Shown piece after piece: positions 44,023 through 55,474 of a stretch of DNA of 64,000 nucleotides (position 1 is its first letter; every line of letters begins with the position of its first letter). The notes below the pieces were generated by a model, which saw nothing but the letters and a program-made list of their open reading frames with translations, did not search any database and was not told the origin of the DNA. Position numbers and translations under genes: made by a program. This DNA comes from Paralvinella palmiformis (taxonomy: Eukaryota > Annelida > Polychaeta > Terebellida > Alvinellidae): positions 438,001-502,000 of the forward strand of contig JAODUP010000189.1 in assembly GCA_025642065.1 (NCBI GenBank), read 5' to 3'.

Positions 44023-45940
44023 AATATAACTTATGTAACAGAAGCAATAATGTATGCTCATCCAAATACGGTTTCTAATTTTTGGGTGGTATATAAGTGC
44101 ACGGGTGGAAACAGTATGGAATCCATTGGCTTTGTCCAATGGGCGACAACCAGGGGATTTTACCCCAAATTTCAACAACAATATGACCATTATCATCATG
44201 ACTAGAATGGACTGTAGATGGCTTATTAAAAGAGGACGGCAACGAAGACATTGCCATAAAGATACTTGACCCACCAGCAGTATACGTATATTAGTTGATA
44301 TATAACCCGTTGTCTGTTAAACTAAGTGTCTCCCCCGTTATATAGCCGCATAACGCTTTGTGGCTTATCGTGATATAATGCCGTCCCCGACTGATGTCAT
44401 TATGGCCCCTCTTTTTGGTTATGTCCGATTTAATGTTAAGCGTTTAGCGTGTGAATCACACTCCTGTTGTAGGGCGATAGCTTAGCTACTGCAACCATCG
44501 GCCACCCCTCCACACGTGCCCGCATACACGCACGTACGTACGCGCGCGCGCGCGCACACACACACACACAGACTTAATGTTGATTACCCCGTCACACTGA
44601 GCACGAGGGTGTCTTGCCCTTTCACGTCCAAGCTCGCACCCCATCGCGCCCGAACGCCGACAACCATTACCCCTAACCCCACCCACCCAATCTCGACCAC
44701 CCATTCCACTACATCCGTCCCGCCACAGCCACTTTCTATCGATATATTCAACTATAGATGCGCTGTTTTCGCCGGTCGTGGGTGTGAACGTCGATGATTG
44801 GGGTACAGAGGGCGGGGCGTTCGCCGAAATAACCCCCTCAGGGATGCCTACCGATCGCAGCCCTCCGCCCCCCCCCCTCCCTCTCGGCTCTCTCTTAGCG
44901 TTGGACCGTCATTTTGGAAAACAAACACTGCCACGAACAGTCAGTCAGCAAGCCGAGTGTTGGTGATGATGGTTTTATGAATTATACCGAACGGTGAGGT
45001 ACTCATCTCGATGGTCGTGTCAGCGTTTCGATGGTTTTCGCTCCTCGACCACGATTATCAGGATACGTGACTACGGATGTCGTTTCTTTTTGTGTGTTTG
45101 TGCGGGGAGAGATGGCTGGATCTAAGACTTCTTGGTCACAGTACGGTGTGATTACGTGTTTTTGCCCGGTACGCGCATACTGACCAGCCGGTCGTTCGGT
45201 CCGGGGGGTTGCCCCGACGACTGATATCCGTTTCTCTTTGTGGGGGCCATAGCCGCCCCCTCCCCCGTATGGTTCTCGTAAAACCACATCCCGATCGTCA
45301 CGTGACCATCGGCTGTTGGCGGCTGGTCGCGATGGAATAACGACGTGTACGGCTTTGTTTTGGTCATCCACCGTTTATGTGACGACGTCCGGCGTTTTCG
45401 ACGATTCTCTGTTCTACGGTTGTTTGTTCAGGAGGGCGTCGCTTGATGAGGAGCATCGTTCAGACCGGATTACTCGTTTATTTGTGATCCGCTGTCATTC
45501 CGGATACCGGATTAACTGCCGGTTTTGGAGGGCTGTTTGACCCGGCGAATCCGGAGCATCGTTTATAACCGGTGACGGGCTAGTTCGATTATAAATCGTC
45601 CTAGTGACAGTGTTATTGTTGCACTTTCTTCAGGATGGAATTATAGTAGGGAACAGAAATTCATTTTTTTAATGTTTGCTTATCAGATGAAAGTTACTAT
45701 ATGTTAGGGTTAGTTATTTCATTTGCTTGGAGTGCGAATAATCCGGTAAAATTCATCCATCATCATCATCATCATCATTCCCATAAAAATCATCATATTA
45801 TTATTAACATCGTTATCTTGACATTAAAGTCGATTTAAGTTATATAATTTCACATACTACCAGGTATTTGTTTAGATAATAATTAACATTGGCTTGGGTT
45901 TAGGCGACATTTGCTAACATACAATTATCGCGTTATTTTG
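44023..45940. other. CpG-rich non-coding DNA
   Basis: Includes a CG/CA/GTAC tract (44525-44570), a C/T-rich patch near 44865-44885 and a CATC run near 45755-45778. Open frames on both strands at 45003-45540 lack recognisable domains. Confidence 0.6.
44525..44570. repeat. (ACGT)-(CG)n-(CA)n tract
   Basis: Alternating purine-pyrimidine run including about seven CG units, a Z-DNA-prone composition. Confidence 0.92.
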
Positions 45941-46115
45941 GGCGCCTCCGTGGCCTAACTGGTAGCGCGGTTGGCCACAGATCTATAGCAACTGGGTTCA
46001 AACCCCGGTCGGGCTATGTCAAAATGTTGTTCCATCTTTCAATTCGTCTCATTACCGTTGGAGGCTCGGCCCATTTAGCCTACCCTATGCACAAAAGTGG
46101 CCGTAAAACAGCAAC
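45941..46115 (+). mobile_element. tRNA-derived SINE, subfamily B, best preserved head
   Basis: Head GCGCCTCCGTGGCCTAACTG, GGTTGGCCACAG, B box TGGGTTCAAACCCCGGTCGG, body TCTCATTACCGTTGGAGG and end CACAAAAGTGGCCGTAAAAC. The head has both Pol III boxes. No clear target duplication. Confidence 0.9.
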
Positions 46116-48888
46116 GTTTACATTTTTTGCTACAACATTTTTGCGCCGTATGTCATGATGCGTTAGACTCTTGAAGTCACTTCCTGTCTGTGTTTGTATG
46201 TTGCACTAAGATTTGCTTAGGTAGAGTCTTTTGGAGATGTTCTTCCGAAGATGGAACCATTACGCTGGAACCGCTTTCCAGCACTAAATCATTAAAATGG
46301 GACGAGCTTGATCGTTGCCAGTTTGATTTTCACGTCAAGGATGGACGATGTTATAGGGGTTTTATTGTTCTTAAGAGAGCCTTTGATCTATTTGTCCACA
46401 GTATGCGGCTCTGTAGTCCGATCATGGCCGTGTTGTTATGGAGACCAGTCCAGTTGGCTGTGGTGTTTAGTCAGGGCGTAGTCATTACAGAGGCTTAACT
46501 AATTATCACAGCGATTTGCCACAAAGAAATCCAGTTATCTTGTCGAGTGTTTGCGGAGAGGAAACAGCAGCTGAAGCAGTGCATCGTCGGCTTTAAGGGC
46601 ACCATCCCTCGAGGGCTTGAGGCAAGGAGCCAAGCGGCCATATCTGGTTAGGGAAACTAAGTCAGGTGTGAAATAATTAATTACCAGAAGACCTACCTGT
46701 ATGGCGATAATAATATCTATTTTTAGACTGTCTGCCAGGATGTGTAAGTGAGGGAAGCTGGTGCTGTTTGTTGGATTATTGGTACGTTTTATGTGCTAGG
46801 GACTTGTTTTATGTGGCAGTGACTCGTAATACGTCCACGATGAAGTGCTAATGGCGGACACGCTTCTTTTTGTTTTTTGCAGTGCAGTTATTGAAACTAG
46901 CTAACTCGCTTAGTTTCGAGATGACTCTCTCTCTCTCTCTCGCTCTCGCTCTAGCCTACTCTAGTCTCAGGACTCCATGTTTCCTATGTGGACTTGTAGA
47001 AGGATCTGATCAATTGTTGGGGGGAACATTTAGTTTTTTCCACAGGTTTGTTTGCAATGATAAACCCCCATCCATATAAATACCGGGTGTGCATTATTGG
47101 GATTCGAAACCAAAACGTTGATGTTTTTGTTTCCTTGTCTCGTCACTGTGCTATCATGTCTGCTGCACGTTGAAGCTGCAACGTGAGAAGCGAGCTAACT
47201 TTCAGACATTTATCATTAACTTATTGTCCCATCACTGGCGACGGCCATGGTGAGAGAAGGCGATCAAGTGATTAGCAGATGGCCAGACAGCTGTAAAAAG
47301 AGACAGATGTGTTGGCAATGGCCCCCTAAACAACATTGTTATGACTGTCGACACCGAGCAGATGGCATGGCAGTGGCGGTGAAATGGATCACTTTCCAGA
47401 TGTAGACAGATGTATCTGGTGGGGAGTTGAGTGGAAGGATGCTCCGCGAAGATTTATCGCATGGGAGGAGCATAAGGGCTAGGCATGGATTACTGAAATA
47501 GAACTCTCTCTCCTCTTCCCCCCACCCTCTCTCTCTCTCTCCCTCTCTCTTGTGTGTGTGTGTTTTAGATGTTTTATTTGTGCTGCTATCGAAAAGAATA
47601 AATCTACTTTTGTTAACCAGTACTCTGCTCAGGTAAGTCGTTGGCGTGATGTCTCATTCACTCTCTGGTAGTTGTTCCATTTGACCTTTAGCATTGGAAT
47701 CTTGTGTAAACATTGATGAACCTTCCTCTAGTATTGTCTGATGAGCATTCGTTTACTCTTCAGGCCGAAACCAACTGTAGTGCAATCGTTAGCACAGTCC
47801 ACTCCCGACCTCCAGATTTTGGGATCTGTCGGATGTTTCATTCATCATTACAATGCTCCTACTCATTCATCTCCTTTCTCTAAGGAGTAGTCTCCTAGTC
47901 GTATGTTCCGAGGCGACACAAAGTAATTAATCACGTCATGATATGGCCAGGGATAATATGTATTTCAATACAGAAGACCTAAGATTCTTTTTTTTAAAGA
48001 AGAAACAAATGAATTAGTGATTTGTCAGAAATGCGCCATGGGATTGTAGTACCGCTATCCAGTGAAATATTGGGAAAGGATTTCATTTGATAGTTCAGCC
48101 TTTCTCAGATCCGTGTGGGTGTTTGATATCTCTGTCGCGATGCCTTTCTATTGCGAAGTCTTCCACCCAACTCCAGGCATAACCCAGACCTTTCTGAACA
48201 CCCATCCACTACACCAACCACCTAGCCACCCACCCACTTCGTCTACCGGCAGTGATTCGGCCAAATAGCTAGCCAATTGTTATGTATACCCGACAGGTGT
48301 CCCATTCGTCCGGTGCATACCAACGCGTATCCCGCTGCTGGCCGCACTCGCTGCTGGAGGAAACCTATATTTAATTTAATCCATCCTCTAAATTAACCGC
48401 AATATTGGTTGTCGATAAATACGGTGTGATTGAAGTTGGCCTCCGCCCCCTAGATGGCAGCAATGCTCCGAACCCATTTCTTGCCCGGCTTATGGCGCAG
48501 ATGTGTCTTTTGGGGCTCGGAAACATCCATTTAGTTATGCGATGTTTGGCATTGTGTAAGGGAGAAACTGGGCCCGACTACGTGTCCATGTTGCCAGATG
48601 GCAGTGCCGATTATTCAGCGTAATGGGTAGAAGGGTTTTTCGGGGGGCAGGTACTATTCCCGGATTTTCTCTTTCAATTTCCTGGACGATATTTAGCGAC
48701 TAGCATCGTATCATTCTTAGCTAATTAATCCAGGCCGCAAATACATGGGAATGTATCATTGTCCTGGCTCCGATACGCGTGAAATGTACGCTTACCCGTC
48801 TGAAATACACGTGGACGTATCTTTCTCCTGTCTGAAATACACGTGATAGGCATTATTACTCTGTATCGTATCCAGCCAAAATACTTCC
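46116..48888. other. CpG-rich non-coding DNA
   Basis: Contains CT-rich microsatellites (46922-46952; 47500-47562). No gene recognised; a 102-codon open frame at 46190-46498 has no identifiable domain. Confidence 0.6.
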
Positions 48889-49055
48889 GTGCTGTAGTTG
48901 GTAGCGCGTTGGACCACCGGTCACTACGACCCGTGTTCGAATCTCGGCGTGGGCATATCTGAAGGTTGTTTCATCTTTGATTTCGCTTCATTACCTTTGG
49001 AGGTCACTCGGCCCATTTAGCCTATCATGCGCACAAAAGTGGCCTTAAAATAATA
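48889..49055 (+). mobile_element. tRNA-derived SINE, main family
   Basis: Head TGCTGTAGTTGGTAGCGCG, B box GTGTTCGAATCTCGGC, body TTTGATTTCGCTTCATTACC and end GCGCACAAAAGTGGCC with an AATAAT tail. The first bases of the head are diverged. Confidence 0.9.
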
Positions 49056-49072
49056 ATAATCATAATAGACGT

Positions 49073-49128
49073 ATTACGTGAATATTTCATGTAATATACA
49101 TATGACCTGATTGTACAGATTAACTGTA
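49073..49128. mobile_element. Solo arm of the 56-bp foldback element
   Basis: Aligns over exactly 56 bp with the right arm at 34758-34813, ending CAGATTAACTGTA, with several substitutions. The other arm is absent. It lies 17 bp after a SINE tail. Confidence 0.8.
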
Positions 49129-49668
49129 TCATATATACCTATATGTTCGTCTTATCTGAGGAAAATAATCGAAGGGTTAGGTTTGACCTATCTCAGTTAG
49201 ATATGAAGAGCACTTTTTATATCTCAGGTACGATTGAAAGCATCCATTATTTACATAGTTTACCCATAGCAACTCGTCTTGGCTGTATCTAGTTTTCTCC
49301 AACACCATCTAAATTCGGGGCGAGTTATCTGTGCGCCGATGCCTGATCCAGGTGTGTAGTTAATTGTATTAGCCAGGTGTTTGTCTTTGGTTCGTCTTCG
49401 GTCGATCCTCGCAGCGAACTGTTGGCTTTGCGTTAACGATGCTTGCTCGGTCAGACTTAGCAGGTGCTCGTCTTTATGTCCTTTTTCTTCAGCTGTTAAC
49501 ATCTGTCATGCAGACCGATGCAGCTGTTTGTCTCTAGTAAGTTGATGCCCCGAAACAATGGGCATATCAGGTTACACGGGACATTATCTAGGGTAGCTAG
49601 AAAAATACACTGTGAGAGAGTTTTAGGATACATATAGAGAGGCAACAGGCACAGAGCATCAACATATC

Positions 49669-49746
49669 TAGATAGATAGATAGAGAGAGGGAGAGAGAGA
49701 AAGTGTGTGTGTATGTGTGTGTGCGTGTGCGTGCGTGTGTGTGTGC
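49669..49746. repeat. (GATA)n-(GA)n-(GT)n compound tract
   Basis: GATA units, then GA, then GT/GC steps. Confidence 0.95.
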
Positions 49747-49986
49747 TTATTTACACATATACAAAGACAGAGAAGCAAGCATACAAACATACGCGCGCGC
49801 GCTGAAGGGGCAGATAGATAACCCTTCTGGCTGCTCGACATACAGCTATTATCGTACTTATAAATTACCACCACCGTGCTTGGTGCATTAAATTTCAAAA
49901 TTGCCTTTCCTGTCATAGATCAACATCAAATACCGGGAGATTGGGGGCTTCGGTGTCGGCCTGACAGCGGCATCAGCTCGTCGAAG

Positions 49987-50030
<44 letters not shown>

Positions 50031-50045
50031 GAGAGAGAGAGAGAG
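49987..50045. repeat. (CA)n-(GA)n microsatellite
   Basis: About 21 CA units followed by GA units. Confidence 0.96.
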
Positions 50046-50335
50046 TATAAGCTATCGTGGCCCGATATCTAGAGATATCGGCCCACTAATGCACGGTGGA
50101 CGTATTTCACCATCATCGGCTGACACCGATAATCCATTTATACAGGAAGTATGGGAAGAGCCACGACGGGACGGCTTCTTCCTCTCGACGAACACACAAA
50201 TAGATGTCAGCACGACGCTGAGCAGTGCTCGGTTTTGATTAATTGTCGTCGTCGCCGTCGTCGTCGTCCACTGGCCGGCATGGGTATCCGACATCGACGC
50301 GTTCACCGGTCGGGATGGTGATCGATGATAGAACC

Positions 50336-50506
50336 TTTATGGCCACTTTGGGGGCATGGTAGGCTAAATGGGCCGAGCGACCTCCAAAGGTAATGAAGCG
50401 AAGTTGAAAGATGAAACGCCCTTCAGATATGCCCACGCCGAGATTCGAACTCGGCTGGTAAGGATTCTTTGTCCGACGCGCTACCGACTAGACCACGGAG
50501 GCGCCC
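50336..50506 (-). mobile_element. tRNA-derived SINE, main family, reverse orientation, tRNA-like head
   Basis: Reverse strand: GCGCCTCCGTGGTCTAGTCG, then GTAGCGCGTCGGACAAAG, B box GAGTTCGAATCTCGGCGTGG, body and TAGCCTACCATGCCCCCAAA end. The head retains a paired T-arm (CCGAG/CTCGG), so it is close to the parental tRNA, but the SINE body follows it directly. Confidence 0.92.
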
Positions 50507-50885
50507 TGTATTCAGCGGGAGTGTCTGGCATTCGGTTGAACGCCTGTGTGTGTGTGTGGGGGGGGGGGTCACCGAGCCTCGGTTCCGACACCGCGGACCT
50601 CGCTTCTCTGATTGGCGACAACAAATGCTTCGTGCGAGCTGCCGTTGATTGGCAAGCGTATAGTCGTTTATGATTTAGAAGGATTTTAATTCGGAATTAG
50701 AATATCCAGATGGTTCGGGCCGCTTTATGAGGAAATAATGCTGTATATGATGCCGAACTGGTGTCGTCCAGATTTATGACGTAGAGCGAACGAAATTAGA
50801 ATGTGTACCATTTAGGTTTTCGAGATTTGAGCCGTGTAGGTTTGCAGTTTCGTACCTGTATGGCGTATGTCTATGCCGTCTGCAA

Positions 50886-50888
<3 letters not shown>

Positions 50889-50919
<31 letters not shown>
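50889..50919. repeat. (TA)n microsatellite
   Basis: About 15 TA units. Confidence 0.95.
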
Positions 50920-50922
<3 letters not shown>

Positions 50923-51491
50923 CAGGTGTGTATGCCTTCTACCAGGTCCAAGATATTGATCCCCTGACAATCGCCTACTATTTATTGGCCGCGTTGCGCC
51001 GTAGATTTCCCCGAGAGCTGTTATTGTCGGGAGCAACACAGCTGTGTGTTATATCTCCCAGCTGTGTACAGTCCATTTCCTTCTCCACTTGTCACCGATA
51101 TTGCTTCGTCCCACCGCACATCGATGTTTGTCTGCCAAGTCAGTGCCGAATCCTAGCAACAGAGAACGTAGGCTGCATATCCAACCCACCCCCCACTTTA
51201 GACTCATCTCTTTTATCTTATCTGTTGGGATGTTCGGCCTGACTCTACTGACAATCACCTGGCCTTAGTTTGGAGCGCGCTTCACCTTGATGGACTTCAC
51301 TTCGTAGTGAGTTGGCTTGATTATGTTTTGCTAAAAGCCTCCGCACAGTCGGTTTTTTTCTTTTCTTCCCCCGACTGACCATGTGCGCCTCTATCTGTTA
51401 AGATGGAGAAACGATGGCCACATCCAATCAGTACTGTCTCCTTGATGTGACCCGTCCTACTCAATGTAATGTCGGTATAATGTAACATAAC

Positions 51492-51492
<1 letters not shown>

Positions 51493-51574
<82 letters not shown>
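51493..51574. repeat. (TC)n-(TA)n-(GT)n compound microsatellite
   Basis: Three dinucleotide arrays directly abutting, the same order as at 14.4 and 18.7 kb in part. Confidence 0.95.
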
Positions 51575-52064
51575 CTTTTAAATTATCTCTCTCTGTGTGT
51601 CACATATCTCCCCCCATGCGCTCCCCCACACGCCCCCCCCCCACACACACAATGGTGTAAGTCGCTTCTGTTGGTTTAATCCTTTGATCAATTTTCTATA
51701 TGTTGTTTTACTGATTCTCCGTTTTCGGTGCCTTTCCGGTAAGAGCTAAAACACGAATGCACACAAGCACGCACGTACGGCTACCACAATCGATACTGTA
51801 GGGCTATGAATCGTGACAATCTTGATAGTTGTCGCTGGTGCGCTCCTTCAAGGCTCGGAACCTCGTCAAGAGGCAGAGAGTGTCCTCTACTGTTTGTGTA
51901 CTAATATGTCTGTATATCTGGTTATGTTGCGTGGCTGGAGCGGTCGAACGCGGTAGTGTGATTTGTGGATAAAGGTCTCCGAGATGTGGTCTCGTTTTGA
52001 AGACTGGGATCACAGATGTACTTCTCCCATGCTGGAGTGGATGTGGATGTAGCGAAGAGAGAGT

Positions 52065-52065
52065 G

Positions 52066-52111
<46 letters not shown>

Positions 52112-52134
52112 ATGTGTGTGTGTGCGTGTGCGTG
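52065..52134. repeat. (TC)n-(GT)n compound microsatellite
   Basis: Long TC array, then GT/GC steps. Confidence 0.95.
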
Positions 52135-52636
52135 CTGTTGGGATTGAGGTCTGGCCGTCACGAAGATGCCCGCCTCTCGTCATCCTCCCTTTGGCACTAA
52201 GTAGCAAAAGCTTTTACTGGTGTCGATGCTACAGACGGACGTCTACTGAATAACGGTGTCCGTCATAACTTGAAGGGGCTGTTTTTGTAATCCGTTCGGT
52301 GTAAGCGTCACCGAGCTGGCCTAAATGACGACGAGGGTTTGTCTAAACACTGGGACCAGCCTGTTTGGTCTGAGACGTTGTACGACTTATCTAAACGCTT
52401 TAGGTCCTGTCTAAGCCACTGCCCGTCTCGCCTAAACATTTCCCATTACTTGTCCCGGCACTGCACCGAAATGATACACATCCTGCCTAAATCCATTGTA
52501 CCGTTTCTATTTAGTTCTTCCCGAATATTCCAGTGTTTTTATGGTTTAGAACCAACTGCAGTTAGATCAGTGTAATATTAATAATCATTATCCTTTTTTT
52601 CTCAAATCGAGGTATTTGATTGCATCAGAACACCAT

Positions 52637-52768
52637 TTTACGGGGATGATAGTTTTCCGGTTTTTGCCGGAATTCCAGAGCCAAAATCAAAGTTTTGGGA
52701 GATGGGGAGTGGGTCAGAACTCAGGTGGTAGTGATCTGTGGTCGAACGGGCTACCGATTAGACAACGG
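52637..52768. mobile_element. Chimeric junction: TIR-element left half joined to SINE head
   Basis: 52637-52717 matches the left half of the CAGGSATGAGAGT family (GGGATGATAGTTTTCCGG, CCAGAGCCAAAATC, GGGGAGTGGGTCAGAAC). From about 52712 the sequence is a reverse-oriented SINE head (GTGGTAGTGATCTGTGGTCG through CAACGGAGCC). The two meet at AACTC/GGTGG, present in both consensus sequences. Confidence 0.75.
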
Positions 52769-52798
52769 AGCCTGATTTTAAGAGATCTGTGTACTAAG

Positions 52799-52971
52799 CT
52801 GAGCTGAGTTGACTTGTTAATCTTGGCCCTGGGCACTCATAGGACGTGTGACTGAGGGGCGATTCCCGAAGGAACACACATCCCACAGGCACAGCTTTGA
52901 TCCCGATTCGGACCCACGACCTGCGGGTTTGCAACGCATCGCTCGAACCATTACGCCAACGGAAGCCCTGA
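52799..52971 (-). mobile_element. Second tRNA-derived SINE family, copy 1
   Basis: Reverse strand: GGGCTTCCGTTGGCGTAATG (A-box region), GCGTTGCAAACCCGCAGGTC and GTGGGTCCGAATCGGGATC (B box), then GGAATCGCCCCTCAG and a body ending AACTCAGCTCA. The same order recurs at 62599-62743. Confidence 0.82.
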
Positions 52972-55117
52972 TCCGTCGATTCTGACCGGACCGGTCGGCG
53001 GCATAGGTGCACTCATTGTCTTTTCGTTTATCACCAAATCTCCCAAGCGTAATGAGACGAGCCGGAAGAACACGGTAGGCGGATCGGGAGGCCACATCAA
53101 AGACAGATATTGACTGATCAACGAGCGGACAGAGATCTTGTTTGCTCATCCGTCATTCGGGATGTCATTTCGGATTGAGAACTCGGCTGCCCAGCCGAAG
53201 AATGGCGGCTCTTTCAACCGCTGCCTTCCGAGTTCTTATCGCGTTCACAGTAGGCTGACAACGAGCGGATTATTGAATCATGACTGTAACTGGGCGAAAC
53301 TGTTACCGATATAAGGTGTCTCCCGTCGGGTGATTAATGACTGCGCCGGGCTTTAAAGTAACAGCTCTGACGGTCGTGTTCACGGAATTTCGATCCGGAA
53401 ATGTTGTGTATTTGTAATGATGCGATTTTACACATGGACACCGGAAATTCGCACTTCCCGCTGCCGGTGCGCCAGGCCAGTAGCGTACGTACTTGATGTC
53501 GCCGGAGTTGGCGACGGTTAAGTCCTCGGATGATTTGTCTTGGACGGCTTGCGGCGGTGATCGATTTCTTTGTCGATGGCAGTGGCGGCCTCTGGCGATT
53601 GCCGTTCGCTGTAATTAGCCGCACAGACAAAGGGATCGCTCGCTCGCCATCTCGCCATCATTAATACTGGCCGTTATCGACGTTTGATGCCGAGAAGACA
53701 CGTACGTCGTGTTCAACTCGTCGACGTGCCCACCTCCATGCCATCTCCGCCCCTCCCAGCCGCCCGCCCTGCCAATCCCGAAACCCTCTGGGCTTCCATA
53801 ATGCCGAGCGTTATTCATCACATATCTCAGCCGTCAAGTCGTTATCATCTAGTCTCGTCGTATCGTCTTCAGCTTTCATCATATGTTGATTACTGTTGGG
53901 TTCCGCTTCCCGAGCCGGGGCCCCTCTTTTAATATAGAGAACAATCCCAACTGTCGTATGTATGAGGTCTTCCCGTCTGACGTATCGTTAGCTTGTTCGG
54001 CGAATCGTTGACGAAGATTTAATTACATAACTACCGGTGTAGCGATGACGCGCGGATGATCGGATCACTTGTGGATTAATGAGTGGATTGCGGAAGTTGT
54101 AGGATGTTGTGCTGTGAAATGTTGCGGAAGAACACCGGATGTCGTGTGTACGTTAACAGTTCGACGAACACAGGTACTAGCTGGAGCTTTGCAGCGCAGT
54201 GTTTTAGCCCCTGCGCCATCGGCCTTGGCTAATATTTGCTTCACTGAAATAGCGCAATGCATACCCAAAGCATATGTGGTAGTTCCCAGAAATGGAAATA
54301 AAACAATGAAAAAAACCGCCTTTTTTAAAATTGTTAAGAGCAGTCGATATTTGCTACTAAATAACAGTAATAACAACAGAATAAAACAACAACAACAATC
54401 GTTTCCCTGGTGTCGTTGCTAGTGTTATACAAGTGATAGTTGTTAATTTTAACTCTCGTTTTGACAACATCAAGTTCACATGAGACTAACACCGTCTCGA
54501 GACCCTCGTCACTCGCCAGTCTCAGCTCGTGATGTATACCATCATTACTGATTGGTCGTTGTTAGTCCCCGCTATCATGACGAAACACGCTTCACTTTAT
54601 TGTTAACCTAAGACGGTGTATAGTTCAGGTCTTTGGTTTGACGTGGCTGTGGTGTTCTTTAAAGTCGGCCGCAGATCTTTTCGTTGACGATGTTAGACAT
54701 GGATGCGTTCGTCATTCACCGGTCGTGATGTTCTCGAAGTTCGTAGGCTTTAGTAACGGGTGATGATGATCTTATATGAGCGCTGGTGTATGGAGATGTA
54801 TTGCGGTTAGCACTCGTCGTAAATGGCCAATACGGGTGTTCGGCCGGAAAGCGCCGTTGATCTGTGTATACGTTGTCGTCCGATGCCGCTCGTCTAGGCT
54901 GATCCGCGCCATTACCTCATCAACTCGGTATGGGATAACTATGGCATTCTCCTGGCATATGGCATCTGGGCCATTTCGGCACCAGGCTTCGTGTCGCACT
55001 TTGTCATTACGCACGTGCGTGGTATAGAGGCACAGGTTTTTTGGTAGTAATAATATTACTACTAATAATAATAATTACAAAACTTCTATTGGGCCAGTAT
55101 CCTCGAAAAGAATCTTC
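52972..55117. other. Strongly CpG-rich non-coding DNA
   Basis: The interval 53401-53700 alone contains 31 CpG. Overlapping open frames on both strands reflect GC content. No recognisable gene or CpG-island promoter with a coding first exon could be established. Confidence 0.55.
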
Positions 55118-55225
55118 TAGCACCTTGGTTCAAATGCCCGTTTTTGCTATATCTGAAGGGTGTTTCAGCTTTCGCTTCACTGGTTTGTGCTTGGATGTAG
55201 CACGGCCCGTTTGGGCGGTTTTCGC
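55118..55225 (+). mobile_element. SINE fragment, diverged
   Basis: TAGCACCTTGGTTCAAATGC (B-box region), ATATCTGAAGGGTGTTTCAG, GCTTCACTGG and GCACGGCCCGTTTGGG correspond to the middle of the main SINE; head and end are missing. Confidence 0.7.
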
Positions 55226-55280
55226 GCCGAAAGATTAATGCAAAATAGCAACATAGCACCGTATTATATAGCGTTGTACC

Positions 55281-55466
55281 GGGTGCATCCGTGGTGTAAC
55301 TGGTAGGCCGTCGGACTACAGATCACTACCACCTCAGTTCGAATCTCGGCGTTGACATATGTGAAGGGTGTTTCATCTTTGAATTGGCCTCTTTACCTTT
55401 TGAGATCGCTCGGCCCATTTAGCCTGCGATGCGCACAAAGTTGGCCGTAAAACATAATTGCATGAT
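55281..55466 (+). mobile_element. tRNA-derived SINE, main family, with target duplication
   Basis: Head GTGCATCCGTGGTGTAACTG, B box CAGTTCGAATCTCGGCG, body and end GATGCGCACAAAGTTGGCCG. Flanks GTTGTACC at 55273-55280 and 55467-55474. Confidence 0.9.
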
Positions 55467-55474
55467 GTTGTACC

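Larger units (their letters stand above)
49129..50335. other. Non-coding DNA with microsatellites
   Basis: Holds the GATA/GA/GT tract (49669-49746) and a CA-GA tract (49987-50045), and a GTC triplet run near 50246-50268. No gene recognised. Confidence 0.6.
50507..52636. other. CpG-rich non-coding DNA with microsatellites
   Basis: Includes GT/G tract (50545-50569), TA run (50889-50919), TC-TA-GT array (51493-51574), C-rich patch (51610-51645) and TC-GT array (52065-52134). No gene recognised. Confidence 0.6.

Noticed and set aside
45003..45371. 122-codon reverse frame with a Gly run
   Set aside because: GC-rich chance frame with competing frames on both strands; no homology recognised and no splice or start context.
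45941..46020. Possible functional tRNA gene
   Set aside because: Both Pol III boxes are present, but the acceptor stem does not close and the SINE body follows directly. The same applies to 50430-50506.
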